Assembly (NCBI RefSeq): GCF_001667585.1
Contig: NZ_LZJZ01000015.1
Span: forward strand, 1-64,000
Direction of reading: 5' to 3'
DNA: 64,000 bases
Origin: Mycobacterium sp. E2733
Lineage (GTDB): Bacteria; Actinomycetota; Actinomycetes; Mycobacteriales; Mycobacteriaceae
Part shown: in pieces, positions 26,590 through 34,483 of the stretch
Position numbering within the stretch: the stretch's first letter is position 1
How the letters are laid out: every line of letters starts with the position of its first letter
The notes under the pieces: generated by a model
What the model was told of the DNA's origin: nothing
What the model saw: only the letters and a program-made list of their open reading frames with translations
Database searches by the model: none
Made by a program: the position numbers and the translations under genes

Positions 26590-28083
26590 CTAGCCTCCCG
26601 CCTTCGCCGATGTCGTCACCACGGCCGCCTTGCCGAGTGCCGGCACGGTGTCGCGTGCCACGAGTGCCGCCTCGCGCGACAAGGCCGGGCCCGCAGCGAA
26701 AGTCCGCAGCAACGGCCACGGCGCCTGCACCGCCGAGGCCGGGTCGAGCCCGAGCGCGCGCATCGTGTCGTCGTTGGCGGCGATGCCGAATCGAACGCCG
26801 TTGTCGGATACCCAGAACAACGATTCGCGCGAATCCGACGTGATCACACCGCTGGTCGAGGTGACGAAGTTGGCCGCCCCCGGCAGCACCAGCACCTGGT
26901 TGGCAACTACCGATGCCGGGTCCCGGTCGTCGCGCACCAGGTGCACGATCCGGTCGTCCAGGTACGAGTACACCGGAAGGCCTCGCCCGTTGTAGATCAC
27001 GACTCGCGCCTGCGGATCCGTGGAGCCCTTCTCCCAGCCGACACAGGTCGTCGGATTAGCAGCCGTGTCAACGAAATTCAGCCGCTTCGTCGGGTAGTAG
27101 TCCACGGCCAGCGAGTTCACCTGGGGGATGTTGACCAACACGTCGGGGGTCACCACCCGCGGCGCCGTCGACCCGTACGAGTTCGCGCTGCGGAGCAGAT
27201 CGGCGACGAAGCTGGTGATCTTCTGCACCCCGTCCGGCAGGAGCACGTAGAACTGCTTGCCGCCGCCGGCGGTCTGGGCCTGCAGCACCGCGCCCACCTG
27301 CGAACCGGAGACCCACGTCGACGACGCGCCCGCCTGAGGTACGTCGGGGACGCGCAGCGGCTCGGTTGCGGGGAGTCCGTCGTAGAGCGAGCGCGAAATC
27401 TCCACTGGCGACGTCACTCCGGGATCCAGCCCCAGGCTGAGGGTGATGGCCCTGCTCGCCGGGTCGACCTGCGAGCGCTTGCCGCCCCAGATCACATAAG
27501 TGTTGCCCTCGAACGTCACGAGCACGCCGGCATCGTCGGCCAGCGGGGCCGCGCGGCCGCCGCCGTCGAGCGTGCCCGCTATTGACGTGACGACCGGCTT
27601 CTCGCCGCTGCGCGGCCGCCCGGCCGTATCGCACACGGCCCACGCCGAAATGGCGCCGCGATTCACCGGCATCGCCGCCGGCGCACCCGGAATGCCGATG
27701 AGCGGTCCGGTCGGATACTTCGCGATTTCGCTGCGCCTCACCCACGTTGGTGGGTTCGCCGTTCCGGTGGCCAGCCGGGCGGACGTCAGGTTCAGGGCCG
27801 GATAGAGCCGGCCGTCGATACGGGCGTAAATCGCGCCCGAGTCGCGATCACCGATGATCGCTGATTCGCCCACTGCGCCAGTCGGTTTCAGGACGTTCAG
27901 CAGCATCATCCACCCAGCGATGATGGCCACTAATAAAATCGACAGCACCAGCGCGGCGGTCTGCTTGCGGTCGTCATGCTTCATCCGCACCGAGAAGCGG
28001 GCAGTCGCCGCGCGCAGCCGTCGGTTGTAGAACAGGTGACCGGAATTCTGGTCGCGGTTCGACAAACTCAGCGGCATGCTCAA
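26590..28083 (-). CDS. eccB2: ESX membrane-complex protein EccB (ESX-2 type)
   Basis: 497 residues, matching the length of M. tuberculosis EccB2 (Rv3895c, 495). A cytosolic N-terminus of about 40 residues is followed by one membrane helix (ALVLSILLVAIIAGWMMLL) and a large periplasmic domain with the repeat-like YARIDGRLYPALNLTSARL and QVNSLAVDYYPTKRLNFVDT segments. Two cysteines (AVCDTAGRP and TTCVGWEKG) probably form the conserved disulfide. EccB forms the periplasmic part of the type VII core with EccC, EccD and EccE. It is separated from eccC2 by three bases and overlaps the upstream gene's stop, so the three are one operon. EccD and EccE partners are not in the window. Confidence 0.92.
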   Translation of the reverse strand: MSMPLSLSNRDQNSGHLFYNRRLRAATARFSVRMKHDDRKQTAALVLSILLVAIIAGWMMLLNVLKPTGAVGESAIIGDRDSGAIYARIDGRLYPALNLTSARLATGTANPPTWVRRSEIAKYPTGPLIGIPGAPAAMPVNRGAISAWAVCDTAGRPRSGEKPVVTSIAGTLDGGGRAAPLADDAGVLVTFEGNTYVIWGGKRSQVDPASRAITLSLGLDPGVTSPVEISRSLYDGLPATEPLRVPDVPQAGASSTWVSGSQVGAVLQAQTAGGGKQFYVLLPDGVQKITSFVADLLRSANSYGSTAPRVVTPDVLVNIPQVNSLAVDYYPTKRLNFVDTAANPTTCVGWEKGSTDPQARVVIYNGRGLPVYSYLDDRIVHLVRDDRDPASVVANQVLVLPGAANFVTSTSGVITSDSRESLFWVSDNGVRFGIAANDDTMRALGLDPASAVQAPWPLLRTFAAGPALSREAALVARDTVPALGKAAVVTTSAKAGG

Positions 28084-28934
28084 TACCCCTTAGGAGATCG
28101 GCGAGGATCGGCCTGCTGAATCCGATCGGCCAAATTCGAGGCGTCCGCGGCGACGTGATAGCGGCCCATCGCATAGTTGATGAACGCGCACGCCTGCGCT
28201 ACCAGATTGTGGATGTCGCGTGGCGTTCCCGGCTGGTGATAGGCCGCGAATGTGGGCTCGATGAACTGCCAGGCGCCCCTGCTCGGGGTGCCACGCGCCG
28301 CGTTGGAGTCCCAGTCGTTGACGGCGTTGGCGTTGTAGTTGGACTCGCGGCGAGCCACCAGATCCATGCCGCGCTCCCAGCGGGCGCGCGCCGCCGGGTC
28401 GTGAATTCCCTTGATATCCAAGGCTTTGCGGATCGCCGCCAGGACCGCCGCCCGGCCGCTGCCCTGGTCGCCTCGCATCGTCGCCCGCCTTTGTCGGTAG
28501 CGCAACCGCCTTATTCGAAGCGCCAGGAGCCGTGCCCGCCGGCGCGAGTTCAGGATGTGCCGGTGCTGAGTGCGCAGCCTCGCCGCCATCCGCGCCATCG
28601 CCTCGCGCCGTGCCATCGGCGTATCGGCCGGGGTGCTGTCAGTCTTCGCGTCTTCCAAGACCGCCCTCGTGGCCGTCCTTGCCTGCGCGTGGTCGTCCCG
28701 CGCCGCCGCCATGATGCGTGCCAGCGCGCGGTCGGTGTCGGCGGACCGGCGGACTTCGTTCAGCGAGCTCGTCGACCTCGTGGCTGCGGCGTAGGGCAGG
28801 CCGGCGGTTATGACGCCGGGATGTTCGCGCGTGGTGACGATGCGTGCGGTAATGGGCTCGCCGGCGAACAGGTTGTGTCCGCGGGACAATGTCGTCACCG
28901 TCTGTATCAGCGGATCAGTCAAGGACTGCCCCAC
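28080..28934 (-). CDS. Transglycosylase-like protein of the ESX-2 locus (Rv3896c-type)
   Basis: 284 residues from a GTG at 28934. The C-terminal ~110 residues resemble the transglycosylase/RPF-like fold: RWERGMDLVARRESNYN with the likely catalytic Glu near residue 200, then SRGAWQFIEPTFAAYHQPG and the VAQACAFINYAM helix. The N-terminal part is polar and the middle (~110-165) is Arg-rich and predicted helical. There is no signal peptide or membrane helix, so export by Sec is unlikely; a role as an ESX-linked substrate or a local wall remodeller is inferred from its place in the operon. It overlaps eccB2 by four bases. Confidence 0.75.
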   Translation of the reverse strand: MGQSLTDPLIQTVTTLSRGHNLFAGEPITARIVTTREHPGVITAGLPYAAATRSTSSLNEVRRSADTDRALARIMAAARDDHAQARTATRAVLEDAKTDSTPADTPMARREAMARMAARLRTQHRHILNSRRRARLLALRIRRLRYRQRRATMRGDQGSGRAAVLAAIRKALDIKGIHDPAARARWERGMDLVARRESNYNANAVNDWDSNAARGTPSRGAWQFIEPTFAAYHQPGTPRDIHNLVAQACAFINYAMGRYHVAADASNLADRIQQADPRRSPKGY

Positions 28935-29103
28935 CCTGATCCCCTTTTTCCCACACCCTCTGGCCGCGAAAATCCGTACTCAATAGCATGCACGAACGGG
29001 CAGTTGCGCTGTCAATAACGAGCGATTACGTAGCGACCCTACTGCCGGGCGCGCGGACCGACCACTCACCGTGGGGTGGAGTGGGAATGGCTTGCGGTGG
29101 CGC

Positions 29104-30030
29104 CTATTCCTTTGCCTCGTCCTCGCTGGGCATGATGACGATTCGCCGATTCGGCCGGTTGCTGACGACCGTTGGTTTTTCCTCGCCGGGCTTGGGCCCC
29201 GGCGGACTAGGCGGCATCGTCAGGCGGCCCTTGACGGGCTGGCCGTTGGGAACACCCGGCGCCGAGATGCGCTTCTCGGGGGGCTTCTCTTTGTTTCCGT
29301 CGCCGCCTGCTCCGATCGCGCCCGGCGGCATCATGCCCATACCACCCATGCCCGTCTGCCCCGACGTGATCGGGGCGCCACTAACGGGGGGCAGCATGGC
29401 CGCCTTCGCGGCTCCGGCCGGGGTCGTCGGCGGGGACGATGTCGGCACCGGTGGCGGGCCCAGCGAGCTGGCCGGCGTGGTGCCCCCGCCGCCACCGAGG
29501 CCCGCACCGCCGCCCGAGCCGCCGCCGGCTCCGACTCCGGAGCCTGGGCCGACGCTGTCGACAAGATGGGCGTCGCTGGCGAGGCCCGCGCCGTGGGCAC
29601 CCTGAACCGCGCTCATCAGCGGCTGGATAGCGCTCTGGCCGGCCTGCATCGCTTGCTGTGGCAGCTGCGTCAGCGGCTGCATGATGCCGCCGACCGCGCC
29701 GCCGAGCGCGCCGGTGATGCTTTGCAGCATCTGCGGGGCTTGCTGACCGACGTTCTGCATCTGCTGCTGCGATTCAGCTTCGTTCACAGGGAATTTCGCG
29801 GCCGCGTCGGCGGCGTGCGCGCGGCGATCCGCGTCCGCGGCAGCGGCGTCTGCCGCGTCTTTTGGCACGCCGGCGTTGCCGGCAGCTTCAAGTGCTCCCC
29901 GAAACCCGTCGGCCGGGCTGGTTCCACCTGCGGACAGAGGAAACGGCGTAGGCGGTGGCGCTTCCGGCGCGCTGACCAACCCTCCTAATACGGCTGGAGC
30001 GCTTTTGACGGTGCCATCGCCCCCGGTCAT
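29104..30030 (-). CDS. Ala/Gly/Pro-rich ESX-2-associated protein, possible secreted substrate
   Basis: 308 residues from an ATG with a strong GGAGGTGAGG site. The first ~70 residues are Ala/Pro-rich and acidic, followed by a glutamine- and glycine-rich helical stretch (EAESQQQMQNVGQQAPQML, then ITGALGGAVGG) that resembles the central part of PPE- or Esp-like ESX substrates. Long Gly/Ser/Pro runs and a basic C-terminus (NRPNRRIVIMPS) complete it. There is no signal peptide. In M. tuberculosis the corresponding position holds two shorter genes, Rv3898c (~110 aa) and Rv3897c (~210 aa); the combined length matches this single frame, so this may be the intact form. That correspondence is from memory of lengths and order. 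Confidence 0.65.
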   Translation of the reverse strand: MTGGDGTVKSAPAVLGGLVSAPEAPPPTPFPLSAGGTSPADGFRGALEAAGNAGVPKDAADAAAADADRRAHAADAAAKFPVNEAESQQQMQNVGQQAPQMLQSITGALGGAVGGIMQPLTQLPQQAMQAGQSAIQPLMSAVQGAHGAGLASDAHLVDSVGPGSGVGAGGGSGGGAGLGGGGGTTPASSLGPPPVPTSSPPTTPAGAAKAAMLPPVSGAPITSGQTGMGGMGMMPPGAIGAGGDGNKEKPPEKRISAPGVPNGQPVKGRLTMPPSPPGPKPGEEKPTVVSNRPNRRIVIMPSEDEAKE

Positions 30031-30157
30031 AGCCTCACCTCCGCCCCGCGTGTAGAACTGCCTGGTGCTAACTGCGGCACCAGATCGGCTATCGCATCAT
30101 TTTGGCACAGTGCGTTGGGATCGGTATTCACCTCGCAGTCGGCGGCCTCGCAACGCC

Positions 30158-32296
30158 CTATGCGGCACTTTGATGGCTGATTACGTCGAACCACGCCATG
30201 TGGTAATTCGCGAGGTACTCATGCCCATCGATCAGGGCCTCAATTGCCGCAAGTAGCATCCAATCGCCCACAGCGGCCGAGGCGTAATCCGGGTACGCCG
30301 TGAGCACCGAATTCTGAATTTCGGCAATGCGGCTGCGCAGGAGTTCAGCTTCGCTTTCAAGTACGCCGGTATGTCGTACCGCCGGCGCCGCGATAGCCTG
30401 CGCAATTCGCGGCAGTCCATCGCGACGGCGCACAGCTTCCACAAGGGCAGGTCCCAGTTCATCTACCGGCGGGGCGGCTGCCGATCGGGCCGGTCGATCA
30501 CCGGTCAGCGTGGGGGCCTCGGGGTCCGATTCGGCCACGTAAGTGTTGTGCTCATGAGCGGCAGCGACCACGACGGCCCCCAGCAAGTCCACCACGCTCG
30601 CATCGCGGCGGCGCGCGGCCGGCTCGAGCAGGGTCACATGGGCCGGCAGCCGGACATGAGGCGGAATCCATCCGCCGGCGAGGTCGGTGACCAGCAGGCT
30701 GGTGGTGCCGTCGTCGCGCAGACCGGCCGCCCAGGACAATCGCGGCTCCTGGCGGGCCACCGCATCGACGAGCCGCTGCAGCCGCTGCTGCTCGGCCGCT
30801 CTACTGGACACCGCACCGGCGGTCGCGCCGGTTGCCGCGGACATTGCTGACGCGCCGGCCATGCTCGACGAGCTCGCGCCCGCTTGCCCGGCGGTTCCTG
30901 AAGCCGCGCGTTCCACCGGAGAAACCACCGGTCCGCCCGCGGACGGGGAGGATGCGGCGGAGGGTGCGACCGGCGCGCCCGAGACGGGCCCCGTGGGTAC
31001 CGAAGGCATTGCAGCGGGCGCTGCGCCCGATGGGCGCAGGTCGGAGCCGTAGGCGGGCAGCGGCCCGGCGGGGATGCTCGGGCCGCCGGCTACCGGCGCT
31101 GCCGATCCCGACCAAGATCCCCCCGTCACTACTGGGGCGACTGGGGCGGCTCCTCCAGTGGTCGGCGGTGCGGGAGCGGCCGGTGGGGGCATGTCGGCCG
31201 GAGTGCCCGTCGGAATGAAAACCCCGGCGCTAGGTGCGGTCGGTGTCACCGGCGGCGGCGTCCCTGCAGGTGGTTCGGCCTGAGGCGTAGCGGCTCCGGG
31301 TTCCATTGCGTTGATAGCGCTTGACGACAGCCCTTGAGCGCCGGCGCCGGCCGGCTGCCCCGTTGCCATGCCGGATGCGAACGACTGCGCCAGGTTGGGT
31401 GACGCGCCGCCCTGGCCAAGTCCGGCTGGTGACATCGTCATGGGGCTGCCAGATGCACCTGGCGTTCCAGGCGACACCGATCCACCACCGCTGGGCAGGT
31501 GGACTCCGGGCGATGGCGCAACTCCTGGACCGCTTGGTACGGAGCCGCCCCCAAATCCTGTCCCTGGAACACCATTACCCGGTACCGGCGCATTAGGCGC
31601 CGAACCACCTCCAACCGCTGCCGGCGACGCTCCCGGTGAGTGGCCGTGAGGTGCCGACGCATTATGCACAGAACCCCCGCCGACAGACGGCGGGCTGGAC
31701 GATCCTAAATCCTCACCGCTAAGCAGGTGCGGCGGTGAAGCATCGTCCATATTGAAGCCGCGTTCACGCGCCCAGGTTCGGGCGTCCCCCCCGACGCCTT
31801 CAGCGTCCAAAATCTTCTGAGTCGCCATCAGAAGTTTGTCGACCGCCGTCATGCTCGCGTTGGCGGCATCGCCGTTGCAACGCAACTGGACCGCCTGCAC
31901 CTCTGCGACCTTCTCTTGCAGCGGCTTTTTCGACGCGAGAATTTGATCGATCTCTTTATTACCTGTATTCGCTATGTCTGCCAATCGACTCCGTAGATAG
32001 TCGACTGAATCAGCGCCCGAATTAAATGCTCCTGCTTTCGCCTGGTACTTCTCGGCGAGATCCAGATGAAACTTTTCTCCTTCTTGGTATCTGGATATAA
32101 GGTCGTCCGCCGTGTGGCCTTGATTATGTGCCGCGATCACTGTCCACTGATTGCGCAGGTCCTGCGAAAATAACTGCTGCTCGGCACACGCCTGGCTCCA
32201 GTGCTGAACACCGGCGCGTAGACCGGTCGACGGCGCCGGCCACCAGGGTCCAATTAGCGCCGGAGTCCACTTACCCGGCGGAAGATCAACCGCCAC
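30158..32296 (-). CDS. Long ESX-2-locus protein, DUF5631/DUF5632-like C-terminus
   Basis: 712 residues from a GTG preceded by AAGGA. The N-terminal ~190 residues are helical (WSQACAEQQLFSQDLRNQW, KFHLDLAEKYQAKAG, KPLQEKVAEVQAVQL) and resemble Esp-type ESX substrate heads. About 270 residues of Pro/Gly/Ser/Ala low complexity follow. The C-terminal ~230 residues are globular (QRLVDAVARQEPRLSWAAGL, SLLVTDLAGGWIPPHVRLP, then a helical end) and match what I recall of the Rv3899c C-terminal domain. Rv3900c (~311 aa) plus Rv3899c (~410 aa) give nearly this length, so this looks like the unsplit ancestral gene. It overlaps the end of the preceding small frame by 11 bases. Function is unknown. Confidence 0.7.
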   Translation of the reverse strand: MAVDLPPGKWTPALIGPWWPAPSTGLRAGVQHWSQACAEQQLFSQDLRNQWTVIAAHNQGHTADDLISRYQEGEKFHLDLAEKYQAKAGAFNSGADSVDYLRSRLADIANTGNKEIDQILASKKPLQEKVAEVQAVQLRCNGDAANASMTAVDKLLMATQKILDAEGVGGDARTWARERGFNMDDASPPHLLSGEDLGSSSPPSVGGGSVHNASAPHGHSPGASPAAVGGGSAPNAPVPGNGVPGTGFGGGSVPSGPGVAPSPGVHLPSGGGSVSPGTPGASGSPMTMSPAGLGQGGASPNLAQSFASGMATGQPAGAGAQGLSSSAINAMEPGAATPQAEPPAGTPPPVTPTAPSAGVFIPTGTPADMPPPAAPAPPTTGGAAPVAPVVTGGSWSGSAAPVAGGPSIPAGPLPAYGSDLRPSGAAPAAMPSVPTGPVSGAPVAPSAASSPSAGGPVVSPVERAASGTAGQAGASSSSMAGASAMSAATGATAGAVSSRAAEQQRLQRLVDAVARQEPRLSWAAGLRDDGTTSLLVTDLAGGWIPPHVRLPAHVTLLEPAARRRDASVVDLLGAVVVAAAHEHNTYVAESDPEAPTLTGDRPARSAAAPPVDELGPALVEAVRRRDGLPRIAQAIAAPAVRHTGVLESEAELLRSRIAEIQNSVLTAYPDYASAAVGDWMLLAAIEALIDGHEYLANYHMAWFDVISHQSAA

Positions 32297-32564
32297 TGCA
32301 TTCCTTTTTCATCGCGCCATCCTTGGCGATGACGTTATCTAGCGCGGGGTGAAAATCGGTGTTCGTAGCAACGCCGTAGCTGCTCTTCACGGCCACCGTT
32401 GGGCAATCAACTTCCAACACGCACGCGGCATCGCGGTGGTTGGAGTCGAGGACCGGAGCCGCACCAGACCCCCAAGACCGGCTCCCCGCCATCCACCCCT
32501 CCTCGAAGCCAACGAACCCGATTGGACGCGGTTCTCCGATTATGTCTGCCGCCTTCCACTCCAT
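32286..32564 (-). pseudogene. Probable truncated paralogue of the 32806-33369 protein
   Basis: Open for 92 codons, but the first half is not convincing protein. The C-terminal end (DNVIAKDGAMKKECSGG) resembles the end of the next gene upstream (DVNNKDAAMKRVCGGG), and the DNA of the last ~50 bases is also clearly similar, including the shared TTCATCGC core. No hydrophobic anchor is present, unlike the paralogue. Its stop overlaps the start of the 712-residue protein by 11 bases, so it may still be translated to couple ribosomes. A short functional peptide cannot be excluded. Confidence 0.45.
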
Positions 32565-32805
32565 AGTGGAACAGGCAACCGGGGGGCGAGCAATTCACCG
32601 GCGTTGCGCGCTGGTGCGTGCGTACAACCCACGATTCGATGCGCCGTATACGTTGTAACTCACCATTAGGGCGTCATGTCTTCAAGCACGCGCTCTAGCC
32701 CTACCCCATGGGCCTCTCGGACGGCTTCTGATCCGGCTACGGTTCGATGCGAACGCGAGGTGTCGAATACACCGTCTATGGCCGGCCTAGCTATGCATCG
32801 CGCGG

Positions 32806-33369
32806 TCACCCGCCACCGCAAACCCTCTTCATCGCAGCGTCTTTATTGTTGACATCACTGATCGTTGACTGCCATAACGGATCATCACGTTGCTGCACCG
32901 TGGCGGCCGTCGCCTGGGAATTGCTGTAAGCCTCAGCCAGTGCAAGTGCCGTGTCCCGGTCGCCAGGCGGCATTGCCGGATTCACAGCCACCACGTGTTC
33001 CAGCATTACCGCTCCATTGACAACGGCAATGCCGGACAACGCCGGATTGTCGCCGTTCGTTTCTATCTGGACGGCACGCGCGGCCACGGTGTAGACGTCG
33101 CAGAGCTTTTTGTGCGCGGCCGCCGATTCCGCGGCGTTATACGCGGGTGCGGCTGAGGTGGTCGGTGAGCCTTGCGTGGAGTTATTCGTAGACCGTGTAG
33201 CCGCCACCACTAGGGCAACAGCTCCCAGCAGAACAGCGATCAATGCCAGTGCAATCGCCGGCCAAGTTCGTGGACGCTTCAAAGGTTGGGGTGGGTAGGC
33301 CGGCTGCCACTGAGCCGGCGGCGGGACAATTGGCGGTTCCCCACCGAAGTTCGGAGGCACATCCCCCAT
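32806..33369 (-). CDS. Membrane-anchored small protein of the ESX-2 locus (possible Rv3901c counterpart)
   Basis: 187 residues from the ATG at 33369, chosen for its GAGGAGGG site six bases upstream; the frame is open 18 codons further. A Pro-rich cytosolic head (PPNFGGEPPIVPPPAQW) is followed by one membrane helix (WPAIALALIAVLLGAVALVVAAT), a Thr/Ser linker, and an outer domain with two cysteines (HKKLCDVYTVAARAVQ and MKRVCGGG at the C-terminus). This layout is common in mycobacterial lipo- or anchor proteins of unknown role. The operon position suggests a link to the type VII locus. Confidence 0.7.
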   Translation of the reverse strand: MGDVPPNFGGEPPIVPPPAQWQPAYPPQPLKRPRTWPAIALALIAVLLGAVALVVAATRSTNNSTQGSPTTSAAPAYNAAESAAAHKKLCDVYTVAARAVQIETNGDNPALSGIAVVNGAVMLEHVVAVNPAMPPGDRDTALALAEAYSNSQATAATVQQRDDPLWQSTISDVNNKDAAMKRVCGGG

Positions 33370-33519
33370 GCAGCCCTCCTCAACTTGCTTATCCCGTAAG
33401 AGACCTTCTGTTGAATTATCCACGTGCGCTGCACATCAACACCGTAAGAGACCGGGTCAATGCGATTCCTCACGAACTAACACTGCTGCCCGCAGCCAGA
33501 GCCGACAAGGCTAAAGCGA

Positions 33520-33849
33520 TCAGACCCGCGGCGTCGACGTACCGGAACCCGGCCGCACCGCCTGCATTTCGCTGGCGTTGTTCTCGTCCATGCTGGTGAA
33601 TCCTTTGGCCGCGTGATGCGCCTTCGAACCCACATCGGTCAGCGTCTGCCGGTGGCCCTGCAGGGTCTGCATGTGTTGCGTGTGCGCGGCGGTGACCGCG
33701 GAATGGAACGCATCGGCGGCGGCGAAGTCACCGAACATCCCCGACCCCAGCGGTCCCCGCGCGAGCTGATCAGCTCCCTCTTGCGCGTGCCCACCTGCGC
33801 GATGCGAATCGTTGCCCCCGGAGTGCAGCAGCGCTGTGTTGACGAACAT
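33520..33849 (-). CDS. DUF2563-family protein
   Basis: 109 residues from the ATG at 33849, which has GGAAGGGG at a proper distance; the GTG at 33855 would be too close to it. MFVNTALLHSGGNDSHRAGGHA, a central ADQLARGPLGSGMFGDFAAADAF and a helical C-terminal half match mycobacteria-restricted DUF2563. The helix-turn-helix shape around a Gly-Phe-containing turn is reminiscent of small ESX-type proteins, but a WxG motif is absent. It occupies the place where M. tuberculosis has cpnT, esxE and esxF. Confidence 0.7.
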   Translation of the reverse strand: MFVNTALLHSGGNDSHRAGGHAQEGADQLARGPLGSGMFGDFAAADAFHSAVTAAHTQHMQTLQGHRQTLTDVGSKAHHAAKGFTSMDENNASEMQAVRPGSGTSTPRV

Positions 33850-33949
33850 TGCCACCCCTTCCGATCGATCGCAGCGATACCCGCGCCACTCTTAACCAGG
33901 CTAAATACCCCCGCAGCAGTGGTCAATTCACCTTGCCCGCTGTCAGCCC

Positions 33950-34459
33950 TTACAGCGTGCTGGCGCCGTCGGCGAGACCGTCACCGTCGGAATCACTCAG
34001 CCGGACATTCCACTTGCCATCGCCGTCGGTGTCGACGTATCCGGTGACGCCACCCTCATCGGTGCACAGCACCCGGTCGGCCAGTCCGTCGCCGTCGAGA
34101 TCGAAGAGTTGATCGTCGGCGCGGCCGTGGCCGTCGAAATCGACCAGCGGGCCTCCGGTGTGCTCGAGGCCATCGAGCCCGAACCATCGCAATTGCCGGC
34201 CTTGGTCCGTAACTATGCCCCACGTCCCGGATCCGTCGTCGGTGAAGTACGCCTCGGGCGTGCCGTCGTTGTCGAGGTCGAGCACCGCGTGATCGGCGAT
34301 GCCGTCGCCATCAAGATCTGCGAGTGCATCGTCGTGCAACCCGTCACCGTCGAAGTCCAGCCCGAAAGCATCGAGCCGGCCGTCGCCATCCAGGTCAAGG
34401 TCGAGGTCCCGGTGCCACATATCCGCCGCGCCATCATCGCCAGCCATGCAATAGTCCAC
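33950..34459 (-). CDS. DxDxDG-repeat protein, Rv3906c-like
   Basis: 169 residues, the same length as M. tuberculosis Rv3906c, which occupies the equivalent place beside pcnA. The chain is built of about ten tandem DxDxDG-type units (DLDGDGRLDAFGLDFDGDG, DLDGDGIADHAVLD, DTDGDGKWNVRLSDSDGDG), resembling the thrombospondin type 3/EF-hand-like loops that bind calcium. It is strongly acidic, with no signal peptide. Calcium binding is inferred from the motif. An internal ATG at 34444 is an alternative start. It lies 24 bases downstream of pcnA on the same strand, so co-transcription with pcnA is likely. Confidence 0.8.
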   Translation of the reverse strand: MDYCMAGDDGAADMWHRDLDLDLDGDGRLDAFGLDFDGDGLHDDALADLDGDGIADHAVLDLDNDGTPEAYFTDDGSGTWGIVTDQGRQLRWFGLDGLEHTGGPLVDFDGHGRADDQLFDLDGDGLADRVLCTDEGGVTGYVDTDGDGKWNVRLSDSDGDGLADGASTL

Positions 34460-34483
34460 GAAAGATGGGACGCGAGACCGCAG

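Noticed and set aside
29104..32296. PPE or PE gene in the ESX-2 region
   Set aside because: No N-terminal Pro-Pro-Glu or Pro-Glu motif at the expected position and no WxG motif in the chains.
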